Source: Streptomyces sp. P9-A4
GTDB lineage: Bacteria > Actinomycetota > Actinomycetes > Streptomycetales > Streptomycetaceae
Assembly (NCBI RefSeq): GCF_036634195.1
Contig: NZ_JAZIFY010000001.1
Location: 620,001 to 684,000 of the forward strand
Direction of reading: 5' to 3'
DNA: 64,000 nucleotides
Made by a program: the position numbers and the translations under genes. Each line of letters starts with the position of its first letter. Positions within the stretch are counted from its first letter, which is position 1. Below, one piece after another: positions 1-9,287 of the stretch. Under the pieces are notes generated by a model. It had not been told where the DNA came from. It saw nothing but the letters and a program-made list of their open reading frames with translations, and ran no database searches.

Positions 1-3000
1 GGAGGTGCGGGAGGCCCTCGCCGGGGTCGGGGGCGATCTGGACATCGCGGCGGTGAACGGACCGGAGGCCACGGTGATCTCCGGGGCCAGGGACGCGGCC
101 GAGGCGGTGGCGCAGCACTTCGCGGCGCTCGGCCGGAAGACCTCGCGCCTGACGGTCAGCCATGCCTTCCACTCCGCGCACATGGACGAGGTCCTTCCCG
201 GCTTCCGCGAGGCGATCGAGGGCCTGACCTTCCACGCCCCGAAGATCCCCGTCATCTCCAACGTGACCGGCCTGCCCGCCACCGGCGACGACCTGGTCAC
301 TCCGGCGTACTGGGCGAACCACATCCGCCAGGCCGTCCGCTTCCACCCCGGCATCCAGCACCTCGAAGCCCACGGCACGAGCCGTTTCGTGGAGCTCGGC
401 CCGGACGCCACCCTCACGGCGCTCGCCCAGGACACGCTGACCGGGCCGGCCGTCCTCGCACCGACGCTGCGCAAGAACGCACCCGAGTCCACCACCCTCG
501 CCACCGCGCTCGCCCGACTCCACACCACGGGCCACACCCCCACCACCTGGCAGCCCCAGACCCCGGCGCCGTCCCTGGAGGGCCTGCCCACCTACCCCTT
601 CCAGCGTGAGCGCTTCTGGCTGTCGCCCGGCACGGTGGCGACGGACGTCGCGTCCGCGGGTCTCGTGACCTCAGGGCATCCACTGCTCGGCGCCCTGGTG
701 ACGCTCCCGGACAGCGACCAGCTGGTGTTCACCGGCCGGATCTCGACGCGTACCCATGCCTGGCTCGCGGACCACACCATCGCCGGCGCCACGCTGCTTC
801 CCGGCACGGCCCTCGCCGATCTCGCGCTGCACGCCGCAGGCCACACCGACACGCCCACGCTGGACGAACTCACCCTCGAATCCCCGCTGATGCTGCGGGC
901 GGACACGCCGGTGACCCTGCATGTCACGGTCGGCCCGGCGGCCGGCGACGGCAGCCGGACGATCGCCGTGCACTCGCGTACGGACGACGCCGAGTCCTGG
1001 ACCCGGCATGCCTCCGGCACCCTGTCGGACGCGGTCGACACGCCCGAGGAGCTGCCGTGGCCGCCGCCGGGCGAGCGCGTCGACCTCACGGGCGCGTACG
1101 AGGAGCTGCACGCCCACGGCTACACGTACGGCACCGCCTTCCAGGGCCTCACCGCGCTCTGGCGCGACGGCGACGACCTCCACGCCGAGATCGAGCTCCC
1201 CGAGGGCGTCGACGCCACCGGGCACACCCTTCACCCCGCCCTCCTCGACGCCGCACTCCACCCATGGGCGCGCGAGGTCATGGGCGAGGACGCCGGGAGC
1301 GTGCTGCTGCCGTTCAGCTGGCAGGGCGTGACGCTGCACGCCGTGGAGGCGACCCGGGTGCGGCTGCGGCTGACCCGGACCGGCGAGGACACCGTACGGC
1401 TGCGGCTGACCGACCCGGCCGGCGCTCCGGTCGCCACGGTGGCGGCCGTGACCGCGCGGGCCGGCGCTCCGGCCGATCTCTCGGCCGGCGCGGACGGGTC
1501 CGGTGCCGGGCGGACGCCGCTGCTCCTGGTCGACTGGAAGCCGCTGCCCTCGGCCGGGACGCCGTCCGCCGCGTCGGAGGCGGTCGCCGTTCTCGGCCCG
1601 GACCCGCTGGGTCTGGCGGCGGCGCTCGGCGTGCCGGTCCACCCCGATGCCGCCGCGCTGCACGCGGCCGTCGCGGCGGGCGCCGGGGCGCCGGGTGTGG
1701 TCCTCGCCACCTTCCTCGACGAGACCCCGGTCACGGACGACGGGCTTCCGTCGCGGGTGGACGCGTTGAGCACCCGGGCGCTCGCGCTGACGCAGGACTG
1801 GCTGGAGTGGGAATGGCCGGCCGGCGCCGGGGCGGAGCCTCGGTTCGTGGCCGTGACCCGGGGCGCCGTGGCCGCCAGGCCCGGGCCCGAGATACGGGAT
1901 CTGGCCGCGTCCGCCGTGTGGGGCCTGCTGCGCGCCGCCCGTACCGAACACCCCGACCGATTCGGTCTGCTGGATCTCGACGAGGTCGTCGAGGAGCGTA
2001 CGGAGGGGCTGGCCGCCGCCGTGTCGGCGCTGCTCGCCGGGGACGAGCACCAGCTCGCGGTGCGCGACGGCGGTGTCTACGCGCCCCGTCTGGTGCGGGC
2101 CGACCGGGCGCCCGAGGTGCTCGTGCCGCCGAAGGACACCCCGTTCTGGCGGCTCGACGTGCACAGCTCCGGCACCCTGGGCAATCTGGCGCTGCTGCCC
2201 GCTCCCGAGGCGGGCGCGCCGCTGGGGCACGGCGAGGTGCGGGTCCAGGTGCGGGCCGCGGGTCTGAACTTCCGTGACGTCCTCGTGGGTCTCGGGATGT
2301 ACCCGGGCGACGAGGCGCGGATCGGCGGCGAGGCGGCCGGTGTCGTCCTGGAGACGGGGCCCGGCGTGACCTCGGTGGCGGTCGGCGACCGGGTGATGGG
2401 GCTGTTCCCGCTGGGCGCGATCGGGCCGGTCGCGGTCACCGACCACCGCTGGGTGACCCGGATGCCGCAGGGCTGGACGTTCACGGACGCCGCGGTGATC
2501 CCGGTCGTGTTCCTCACCGCGTACTACGGGCTCGAGGACCTGGCGAAGGCGCGCCGGGGCGAGTCGCTGCTCGTGCACGCGGCGACCGGCGGTGTGGGCA
2601 TGGCCGCGCTGCAGCTCGCGCACCACTGGGGCCTGGAGGTCTACGGCACGGCGAGCAGGCCCAAGTGGGACGTGCTGCGTTCACTGGGTGTGCCCGAGGA
2701 CCGGATCGCCTCGACCCGGACGCTCGACTTCGAGGAGCAGTACCGGGCGGCCACCGGCGGCCGGGGCTTCGACGTGGTGCTGAACTCGCTGGCCCAGGAG
2801 TTCGTGGACGCCTCGCTGCGGCTGCTCGCGCCGGGCGGCCGGTTCCTGGAGATGGGCAAGACCGACATCCGTGACGCGGCCGAGGTGCGGGAGCGGTACG
2901 CGGGTGTGTCGTACACGGCGTACGACCTGATGCGGGTGGAGCCCGAGCGGGTCCAGGAAATGCTGGTCGAGCTGGTGCGGCTGTTCGAGTCCGGGGAGCT

Positions 3001-4453
3001 GCGGCGGCTGCCGGTGACCGCGTGGGACGTGAGCCACGCGCCGGAGGCGCTGCGTCATCTGAGTCAGGCCCGGCACACCGGCAAGGCGGTCCTGACGCTG
3101 CCGGCTCCGCCGGACCCGGAGGGGACGGTGTTGATCACCGGAGGCACCGGCGCACTCGGCAGCCTCCTCGCCCGCCACCTCGTCACCCACCACGGCGCAC
3201 GCCACCTCATCCTCACCAGCCGACGCGGACCCAACGCCCCCGGCGCCACCCAACTCACCCACGAACTCACCCAACACGGCGCCCACATCCGCATCGAAGC
3301 CTGCGACACCACCAACCCCCACAACCTCACCCAACTCCTCAACACCATCCCCACCCAACACCCCCTCACCACCGTCATCCACACCGCAGGCACCACCCAC
3401 GACACCCCCCTCCACAACCAAACACCCACCCACCTCCACACCACCCTCAACCCCAAAGCCCACACCGCCTGGCACCTCCACACCACCACCCACAACCACC
3501 CCCTCACCCACTTCCTCCTCTACTCCAGCCTCTCCGGACTCACCGGCACCCCCGGACAAGCCAACTACGCCGCCGCCAACACCTTCCTCGACGCCCTCGC
3601 CCACCACCGCCACACCCAAGGACAACCCGCCACCAGCCTCGCCTGGGGCCTCTGGAACCACCACAGCACACTCACCGAAAACCTCACCGACACCGACCTC
3701 ACACGGATGGCACGGGACGGCATCCTGCCGCTGGGCGACGAGGAGGGCCTCGCGCTCTTCGACGCGGCGCTCGAAGGCAGGCAGCCGCTGGCCGTGGGTG
3801 TCGGGCTCGATCCGGCGGCGCTGCGGTCGCGGGCGCGGGCGGGCTCGCTGCCGCCGCTCTTCGGTGAGCTGGCCGGCGAGGGACGGACGGTACGGAAGGC
3901 GGCGGGCGGTGCGTCGGCCGCGGCGGACGGAGGTACCGGGGTCCGCGAGCGGCTCGCCGCGCTGGCCGGTCCCGAGCGTCTCGACCTGCTGCTCGGGCTG
4001 GTGCGCGGCCATGTGGCGACGGTGCTCGGGCACACGGACGCGGCGGGTGTCGGCACCGAGCGGCCCTTCAAGGAGCTGGGCTTCGACTCGCTGACCTCGG
4101 TGGAACTGCGCAACCGGCTCAACGCGGAGCTGGGTCTTCGGCTGCCGAGCACGCTGGTGTTCGACCATCCGACGCCGCTGGCGCTGGCCCGGCACCTGCT
4201 GACGGCGCTCGCCCCGGCCGAGGAGGACCCGGTGGCGTCGGCTCTCGCCGAGCTCGACCGCATCGAGGCGCGGCTCGTGACGCTGGGCGCGGCCGAGGGC
4301 GGTCGTGGCCGGCTGACCGGACGGGTGCGCGATCTCCTGCTGCGCCTGGAGTCGGAGGGCGGCGACGCGGCGGAGGTGAACGCGGTGGAGCTGACGGAGG
4401 CGTCCGACGACGACCTCTTCGACTTCATCGACCGGGAGCTCGGCGTCAACTGA
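1..4453 (+). CDS. Modular type I polyketide synthase, C-terminal part (AT-DH-ER-KR-ACP)
   Basis: The 5' end lies outside the window; about 1483 residues are visible. Domains in order: C-terminal half of an acyltransferase with the HAFH motif (malonyl-CoA type, near residue 53); dehydratase with H-x3-G-x4-P (HTIAGATLLP, near 257) and the LLDAALH aspartate (near 414); enoylreductase with HAATGGVGMAA (near 858); ketoreductase with TGGTGALG (near 1044) and Ser-Tyr-Asn residues (YSSLSG, NYAAAN); carrier protein with GFDSL (near 1359); then a charged C-terminal docking tail. All three reductive domains look intact, so the module should add malonate and leave a CH2-CH2 unit. Stretches of the AT and post-AT linker are almost identical to the first module at 25.6 kb. 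The KR stretch 3140-3710 has unusual C/A-rich, G-poor composition. No thioesterase follows, so the chain should pass on, probably to the PKS starting at 25600. Confidence 0.95.
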   Translation, partial: EVREALAGVGGDLDIAAVNGPEATVISGARDAAEAVAQHFAALGRKTSRLTVSHAFHSAHMDEVLPGFREAIEGLTFHAPKIPVISNVTGLPATGDDLVTPAYWANHIRQAVRFHPGIQHLEAHGTSRFVELGPDATLTALAQDTLTGPAVLAPTLRKNAPESTTLATALARLHTTGHTPTTWQPQTPAPSLEGLPTYPFQRERFWLSPGTVATDVASAGLVTSGHPLLGALVTLPDSDQLVFTGRISTRTHAWLADHTIAGATLLPGTALADLALHAAGHTDTPTLDELTLESPLMLRADTPVTLHVTVGPAAGDGSRTIAVHSRTDDAESWTRHASGTLSDAVDTPEELPWPPPGERVDLTGAYEELHAHGYTYGTAFQGLTALWRDGDDLHAEIELPEGVDATGHTLHPALLDAALHPWAREVMGEDAGSVLLPFSWQGVTLHAVEATRVRLRLTRTGEDTVRLRLTDPAGAPVATVAAVTARAGAPADLSAGADGSGAGRTPLLLVDWKPLPSAGTPSAASEAVAVLGPDPLGLAAALGVPVHPDAAALHAAVAAGAGAPGVVLATFLDETPVTDDGLPSRVDALSTRALALTQDWLEWEWPAGAGAEPRFVAVTRGAVAARPGPEIRDLAASAVWGLLRAARTEHPDRFGLLDLDEVVEERTEGLAAAVSALLAGDEHQLAVRDGGVYAPRLVRADRAPEVLVPPKDTPFWRLDVHSSGTLGNLALLPAPEAGAPLGHGEVRVQVRAAGLNFRDVLVGLGMYPGDEARIGGEAAGVVLETGPGVTSVAVGDRVMGLFPLGAIGPVAVTDHRWVTRMPQGWTFTDAAVIPVVFLTAYYGLEDLAKARRGESLLVHAATGGVGMAALQLAHHWGLEVYGTASRPKWDVLRSLGVPEDRIASTRTLDFEEQYRAATGGRGFDVVLNSLAQEFVDASLRLLAPGGRFLEMGKTDIRDAAEVRERYAGVSYTAYDLMRVEPERVQEMLVELVRLFESGELRRLPVTAWDVSHAPEALRHLSQARHTGKAVLTLPAPPDPEGTVLITGGTGALGSLLARHLVTHHGARHLILTSRRGPNAPGATQLTHELTQHGAHIRIEACDTTNPHNLTQLLNTIPTQHPLTTVIHTAGTTHDTPLHNQTPTHLHTTLNPKAHTAWHLHTTTHNHPLTHFLLYSSLSGLTGTPGQANYAAANTFLDALAHHRHTQGQPATSLAWGLWNHHSTLTENLTDTDLTRMARDGILPLGDEEGLALFDAALEGRQPLAVGVGLDPAALRSRARAGSLPPLFGELAGEGRTVRKAAGGASAAADGGTGVRERLAALAGPERLDLLLGLVRGHVATVLGHTDAAGVGTERPFKELGFDSLTSVELRNRLNAELGLRLPSTLVFDHPTPLALARHLLTALAPAEEDPVASALAELDRIEARLVTLGAAEGGRGRLTGRVRDLLLRLESEGGDAAEVNAVELTEASDDDLFDFIDRELGVN

Positions 4454-4471
4454 GCGGTCGCAGGAGCCTTC

Positions 4472-4496
4472 GGCCGGGCCTTCAACTGGCCCGGCG
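4472..4496 (+). terminator. Hairpin after the PKS fragment
   Basis: Inverted repeat GCCGGGCC, 7-base loop, GGCCCGGC, lying 20 bases after the PKS stop and just before the exporter promoter. There is no T-run, as is usual in Streptomyces. It probably separates PKS transcription from the regulated exporter promoter. Confidence 0.55.
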
Positions 4497-4508
4497 CCGT
4501 TGCCGATT

Positions 4509-4567
4509 GCTAAACGGGGACCGTCCCTGTATGTTCGGGAACAGAACCGTGGGAAGTCCCCGTTTAG
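4509..4567 (+). promoter_or_regulatory. Exporter promoter with paired GGGG-N5-CCCY operators
   Basis: GCTAAACGGGGAC at 4509-4521 recurs inverted as GTCCCCGTTTAGC at 4556-4568. The left site continues as GGGGACCGTCCCTG and is followed directly by TATGTT (4530-4535), a plausible -10. The same arrangement, palindrome then TANNNT, occurs before LLM1 (10684-10704) and before the TetR gene (40908-40930). The inference is a binding site for the cluster TetR regulator, which would block RNA polymerase by covering the -35/-10 region. Confidence 0.6.
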
Positions 4568-4589
4568 CGTGCCGAGGAGATGCTGAATC

Positions 4590-6125
4590 ATGAGTGAAAA
4601 GACCGTCACGAGCGCCGCGGGGCAGGGCCCGCCCACCGCCGAGGCGGCCGGCCGCCGCAACGGCATGGTGCTCCTCATCGTGCTCACCCTCCAGACGATG
4701 CTGATCCTCGACGTGAACGTGGTGAACATCGCCCTGCCCGACCTCAAGGTCGCGCTCGACTTCACCCCCACCGGACTCTCCTGGGTCCTCAGCTCCTACC
4801 TGCTGACCTTCGGCGGTCTGCTGCTCCTCGGCGGTCGCGCCGGAGACGTCCTCGGCCACCGCCGCGGGCTGCTCCTCGGCGTCACGATCTTCACCGCGGC
4901 CTCGCTGCTCGGCGGTCTGTCCAGCTCGGCCGGAATGCTGCTCGCCGCGCGCGCCCTCCAGGGCGTCGGCGCCGCTTTCGCCGCGCCCACCGTGCTCGCC
5001 CTGATCGCGACCCACTTCACCGACGAGAAGGCCCGGGCCAAGGCCCTCGGCATGTACGCGGCGGTCTCCGGCTCCGGCGCGGCCATCGGCCTCATCGGCG
5101 GCGGCCTGCTGACGGACTGGCTGTCCTGGCGCTGGGTGCTCTTCATCAACGTGCCGATCGGCGTCGCGCTGCTGATCGCGGCCCCGATGTTCATCCACGA
5201 GACCGAGCGCAAGCCCGCCCGCTTCGACCTCGGCGGCGCGCTCACCTCCACCATCGGCATGAGCGCCCTGGTCTACGGCTTCATCCGGGCCGCCGAGAGC
5301 GGCTGGGGCGACACGCTCACCCTGGTCTCCTTCGCCGCCGCGGTCGTGCTGCTCGTGCTCTTCGTCTTCATCGAGACCCACGCCAAGCAGCCGATCACCC
5401 CGCTGCGGCTGTTCGCCGACCGCAACCGCGCGACCGGCTACCTCTCGCTGCTGTTCGTGATGGCGGCGGGCAACTCGATGTTCTTCTTCCTCACCCAGTT
5501 CCTCCAGGAGGTGCGGGGCTTCACCCCGATCCAGGCGGGTCTGGCCTTCGTGCCGCTCGCCCTGCTGATTCTGGCCACCTCCAGCATCGCCGCGAAGCTT
5601 CTGCCCAAGGCCGGGCCGCGCGTCCTGACCGCGGTCGGCGCCGCCGCCATCAGCGTCGGCCTGATCTGGTTCGCCCAGCTCACCCCCGACTCCCAGTTCG
5701 TCTCCGCGATGCTCGGACCCATGCTCGTCGCCGGTCTCGGCATGGGCACCCTGCTCGTCGGCGTCACCACCATCCTGATGTCCGGCCTCGCACCCGAGGA
5801 GACCGGCGCCGCGTCCGGTCTGCTGAACGTCATGCAGCAGATCGGCGGCGCGCTGGGCCTCGCCATCATGGTGACCGTGTTCGGCGCCGCCAGCCGCGGC
5901 GCCGCCGACGAGGTGCCGGCCGGTCTCGACACCAAGGGCACCGCGGACTTCGTCCTCACCGAGGGCGTCACCACGGCCTTCGTCTGGGGTGCCGGCTTCA
6001 CCGCCCTCACCATCCTGCTCACCCTCATCATGCGTTCCGTCCCAATGGGCGGCGGCGCGGAGCAGGCCGCGGAGGACTCCCCGGAGCAGTCCGGCAACCC
6101 CGCGCAGCACGCCACGTCCCTATAG
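4590..6125 (+). CDS. MFS drug/metabolite exporter, DHA2 (EmrB/QacA) family
   Basis: 511 residues, the usual length for 14-helix DHA2 proton antiporters, with regularly spaced hydrophobic segments from residue 17 to about 480. The motif-A region (GGRAGDVLGHRRG, near residues 80-92) and the LDVNVVNIALP segment in helix 1 are typical of the family. The ATG at 4590 has GAGGAG about ten bases upstream. It sits alone between two hairpins and behind a palindromic operator shared with the TetR gene, so a ligand-induced efflux role for the cluster product is likely. MFS exporters of this kind occur in tetronate clusters (AbyD in abyssomicin, from memory). The substrate cannot be deduced from sequence. 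Confidence 0.9.
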   Translation: MSEKTVTSAAGQGPPTAEAAGRRNGMVLLIVLTLQTMLILDVNVVNIALPDLKVALDFTPTGLSWVLSSYLLTFGGLLLLGGRAGDVLGHRRGLLLGVTIFTAASLLGGLSSSAGMLLAARALQGVGAAFAAPTVLALIATHFTDEKARAKALGMYAAVSGSGAAIGLIGGGLLTDWLSWRWVLFINVPIGVALLIAAPMFIHETERKPARFDLGGALTSTIGMSALVYGFIRAAESGWGDTLTLVSFAAAVVLLVLFVFIETHAKQPITPLRLFADRNRATGYLSLLFVMAAGNSMFFFLTQFLQEVRGFTPIQAGLAFVPLALLILATSSIAAKLLPKAGPRVLTAVGAAAISVGLIWFAQLTPDSQFVSAMLGPMLVAGLGMGTLLVGVTTILMSGLAPEETGAASGLLNVMQQIGGALGLAIMVTVFGAASRGAADEVPAGLDTKGTADFVLTEGVTTAFVWGAGFTALTILLTLIMRSVPMGGGAEQAAEDSPEQSGNPAQHATSL

Positions 6126-6150
6126 TTCCCATTCGCGACTCCACGCGACG

Positions 6151-6176
6151 CCCTGGCCGGTTCTCGCCGGTCAGGG
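6151..6176 (+). terminator. Hairpin after the exporter gene
   Basis: CCCTGGCCGG, loop TTCTCG, CCGGTCAGGG: a 10-bp stem with one G-T pair, 26 bases after the exporter stop codon. This is a likely intrinsic terminator insulating the LAL regulator gene. Confidence 0.6.
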
Positions 6177-6298
6177 CGCGTTCGTGCGCCCGCGCGTCGG
6201 ACATCCTCCGGTTCGGGCTGCCGTAACAATGCGCTCGTACCATCGTGGCTGAGGGATCAGGATGGCTCCACGCGAGACGTCAACCCAAGGGGGAAGGG

Positions 6299-9208
6299 AT
6301 GGTCACGACCATCATGTCGCTGGTCGCCAAACAGAGCACGTCTTCGGTCCGGTGCAGGGAATCCTTACAACTGCTGAGCGCGCTGCAGGCACTGCAGGAA
6401 GGCCGCGGAGGCATCGTCGAGCTGCTCGGAGAACCCGGTTCGGGCAAGAGCCGTCTGCTGGCCCAGCTGACCTCCGTCGCACGCGACCGAGGCGTCACCG
6501 TTCTCGACGGACGCTGCTATCCGTCCGAACTCGACGAACCTTTGCACGTTTTCACCCGCGCAGTGAACGGCATCATGACGGCCGACCGGCTGTCCGCCCT
6601 CTCGCGCGAGCACGCCGAGCTGCTGCGGGCCGGCCTCTGCGCCCGGCTGGGCGGCCGGGGCACCGAACTGGCGCCGCTGCAGCTCTCCCAGGCGCTGCAC
6701 GCACTGCTGAGCCAGGCCGCCGATCACGGCCTGCTGCTCGTACTCGACGACTTCCACTGGGCCGACCCGCAGTCGCTGGCGCTCGCCGACCATCTGGCCC
6801 GCTGGACCTTCCAGGCCCCGGTCCTGCTGGTGGTCGCGCACCGGCCGCGGCAGGCCGCGCCCTCACTGCTCAGCACCCTCGCCCAGGGCGCCGAGCAGGG
6901 CCGGGTGGACCGCATCGACCTGCCGCCGCTCGACCTGGACCAGGCGGCCCGGCTGCTCGGCGTACGGCCCGACACGGTCTGGCTGCCCTCGGCGCTCGAC
7001 GAGAGCAACGGCCATCCGCTCTATCTGCTGGCCCAGGAGGAATCGGCGACGAGGGGCGCGGACCCGCGCACCCAGCTGCACACCGGGCGTCTCGCGCCGC
7101 TGGCGGCCGAACTGGCCGGGCTGGACCCGGCGGAACGGCTCGTGGCCGAGTCCGCGGCCGTCCTCGGCGACCGGTTCAGCCGGGACGAGCTGGCGGCCGT
7201 CTCCGAGCTGCCCACCGACGAGACCTGCACCGTCGTCAACGCGCTGCTCCAGCTGGACGTGCTGCGGCCACTGCGCTCCTCCGGCACCCTCCTGGGCTTC
7301 CGGCACCCGATGCTGCGCCGGGTGCTGCACGACCAGACCGACCGCTGCTGGCGCTCACGGGCCCACCGCAGGGCACTGACCGTGCTCAACCGCCGTGCCG
7401 CCTCGGCGTCCGAGCGGGCGGTGCACATCGAGCTGTCGACCAGCTCCTTCACCCCCGAGGACCTGGAGACGCTGGCCAGGGCCGGCCAGGAGGCCGAGCA
7501 GAGCTCTCCCTACGACGCCGTTCGGTGGCTCCTGACGGCCCTGCACGAGCTGCCCGCCTCCGAGCAGCCGACCGGCAGACTGCTCGCCCTCATCCCGCCC
7601 CTGGCACGGGCGCTGCAGGCCTCCGACTACCTCGCCGACGACGCCCCACTGCGCGCCCTGCTGACCCAGGGGTCACCGCTGGGCCCCGACGACGCGGGCC
7701 GGGCGGCGATCGGGCTCTGCGTCATCGTCGAGTGTCTGCAGGGACGATTCAGCGCGGCGACGGAGCTGGTGTCGGCCGCCCTCACCGACCTGCGGGCGGC
7801 GAAGGCCGACAACGATATCCTCGCCCAGCTCATGATCTGCCGGGGGATCATCTCCTCGATGCGCGGCGACGAGGAGCTGCCCGGGATCGCCTCCCAGGCC
7901 CTCGTCCTCGCCCGGTCCGGCGGGAAGCGCACCACCCTGGCCGGGGCCATGGCGCTGCACGCCCTCGGCGAGCTCGCGGCCGGCCGGGTGGCGCAGTCCC
8001 TGGCCTCGTACGACGCCGCCGTGCGCCAGATGGACGAGCTCTCGAACACCGAGATCACCTGCCACAGCGAGTACCTGGCGCTGCTCGGCCAGTGCGCCAT
8101 GGCGCTCGGCCGGCCGCGCGAGGCGGAGTCGTTCTTCGAGCGCGGCACCACCGTCATCCAGAACTGCTCCCACAACGCGATGCTGCCGGTGCTGCTGAGC
8201 GGCCTCGCCGAGGCCCAGCTGCGGCAGGGCCGCCTGGAGAGCGCCCGCAGGTCCGCCGCCGAGGCCACCGAGCTCGCCGGCTACCTGGGCGCCGAACAGC
8301 TGCGCGTGGTGGCCCTCGCCCAGGAGGCGCTGTGCGTGACCTACGCCGAGCCGCCGGGCAGCAGCCGGGCCTCCGCGCTCACCGAGCAGGCCGTGCACTC
8401 GCTGCGCCGCTCCGTCGGCCGCTGGCACGGCGCGTCCGTACTCGCGCTGGCCGAGGCGCTGCTGATGCAGGGCAGTCCGGACCGCTGCGTCAGCCTGCTC
8501 CTGGACCTCGGCGGCCCCGACCTGCCCCGGCTCGACCCCACGCTGCGGCCCCGGGGCTTCGAGCTGCTCGCCCTGGCCTCGCTCTCCGGCGGCACCGGCA
8601 GCTCCGGCGGCACCTCGATGTGGGCCGACCGCGCGAACGGCGCGGCGCAGGGGCTGCGGCTGCCGCACAACCGGGCGTACGCGCTGCTCGCGCGCGGACA
8701 CGTGCTCGCCGAGCAGGCCGACTGGGACGCGGCGGTGACGCTGTACCAGGAGGCGGAGCGGGCGTTCGACGGCGCCCAGCTGCGGCTGCACCGGCTGACC
8801 GCGCGTATCCGGTCGGCCCGTGCGGCGAGCAACAGCAGCCGTCCGGGCTTGGCGGCGGAGCTGTGGGCCTCGGCGCAGGAACTGGCCGAGCAGTGGGACG
8901 TACTGCTGCTCGCCCGGCTGAATCCGGACACTCCGCTGGAGAACTCGCTGGGCCGCGGCTGCCACGCGCTGCTGCCCGCGCCGATCCCTCTCGTGAACGG
9001 TCTGGAGGTACTGACCGGGCGCGAGCGGGAGGTCGCGCGAGAGGCCGGAACGGGCCGGCGGACCCGGGAGATCGCCGAGGCGCTGGGGCTGAGTCCGCGC
9101 ACCGTGGAGGTCCATCTGTCCCGGATCTACCGCAAATTGGAGATCGGATCGCGTGCTGAATTGGCTCGATTGATGGCCGTACGTATTTCCACGGATGTCG
9201 CTACGTGA
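6299..9208 (+). CDS. LuxR-family LAL transcriptional regulator with an in-frame TTA codon
   Basis: 969 residues from the ATG at 6299 (GGGGGAAGG lies directly before it; a GTG at 6245 would add 18 residues). The N-terminal AAA-type ATPase has Walker A GEPGSGKS (residues 44-51) and Walker B LLLVLDD (near 144). A long helical tetratricopeptide-like middle is followed by a LuxR-type helix-turn-helix at the extreme C-terminus (from about 905: LTGREREV, then TREIAEALGLSPRTVEVHLS). This is the classic large ATP-binding regulator architecture, mostly pathway-specific activators of macrolide and polyether clusters. Codon 23 (6365-6367) is TTA, read in Streptomyces only by the bldA tRNA, so translation should be tied to development. 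It heads a rightward group with the flavin reductase and SARP genes. Confidence 0.93.
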   Translation: MVTTIMSLVAKQSTSSVRCRESLQLLSALQALQEGRGGIVELLGEPGSGKSRLLAQLTSVARDRGVTVLDGRCYPSELDEPLHVFTRAVNGIMTADRLSALSREHAELLRAGLCARLGGRGTELAPLQLSQALHALLSQAADHGLLLVLDDFHWADPQSLALADHLARWTFQAPVLLVVAHRPRQAAPSLLSTLAQGAEQGRVDRIDLPPLDLDQAARLLGVRPDTVWLPSALDESNGHPLYLLAQEESATRGADPRTQLHTGRLAPLAAELAGLDPAERLVAESAAVLGDRFSRDELAAVSELPTDETCTVVNALLQLDVLRPLRSSGTLLGFRHPMLRRVLHDQTDRCWRSRAHRRALTVLNRRAASASERAVHIELSTSSFTPEDLETLARAGQEAEQSSPYDAVRWLLTALHELPASEQPTGRLLALIPPLARALQASDYLADDAPLRALLTQGSPLGPDDAGRAAIGLCVIVECLQGRFSAATELVSAALTDLRAAKADNDILAQLMICRGIISSMRGDEELPGIASQALVLARSGGKRTTLAGAMALHALGELAAGRVAQSLASYDAAVRQMDELSNTEITCHSEYLALLGQCAMALGRPREAESFFERGTTVIQNCSHNAMLPVLLSGLAEAQLRQGRLESARRSAAEATELAGYLGAEQLRVVALAQEALCVTYAEPPGSSRASALTEQAVHSLRRSVGRWHGASVLALAEALLMQGSPDRCVSLLLDLGGPDLPRLDPTLRPRGFELLALASLSGGTGSSGGTSMWADRANGAAQGLRLPHNRAYALLARGHVLAEQADWDAAVTLYQEAERAFDGAQLRLHRLTARIRSARAASNSSRPGLAAELWASAQELAEQWDVLLLARLNPDTPLENSLGRGCHALLPAPIPLVNGLEVLTGREREVAREAGTGRRTREIAEALGLSPRTVEVHLSRIYRKLEIGSRAELARLMAVRISTDVAT

Positions 9209-9287
9209 TCCTTCTGTGAGCCTGAAGGCACAGCAATGAACGGGGCTGGACACGACCGGCACCGGAGCAATTCTTCAGGGGGTTGAA

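Noticed and set aside
671..2626. 651-codon minus-strand frame opposite the DH/ER region
   Set aside because: Shadow of the PKS reading frame; no motif.
6262..9159. 965-codon alternative plus-strand frame over the LAL gene
   Set aside because: It is the +2 shadow of a gene with intact Walker and LuxR motifs; composition is Arg/Pro/Ala noise.
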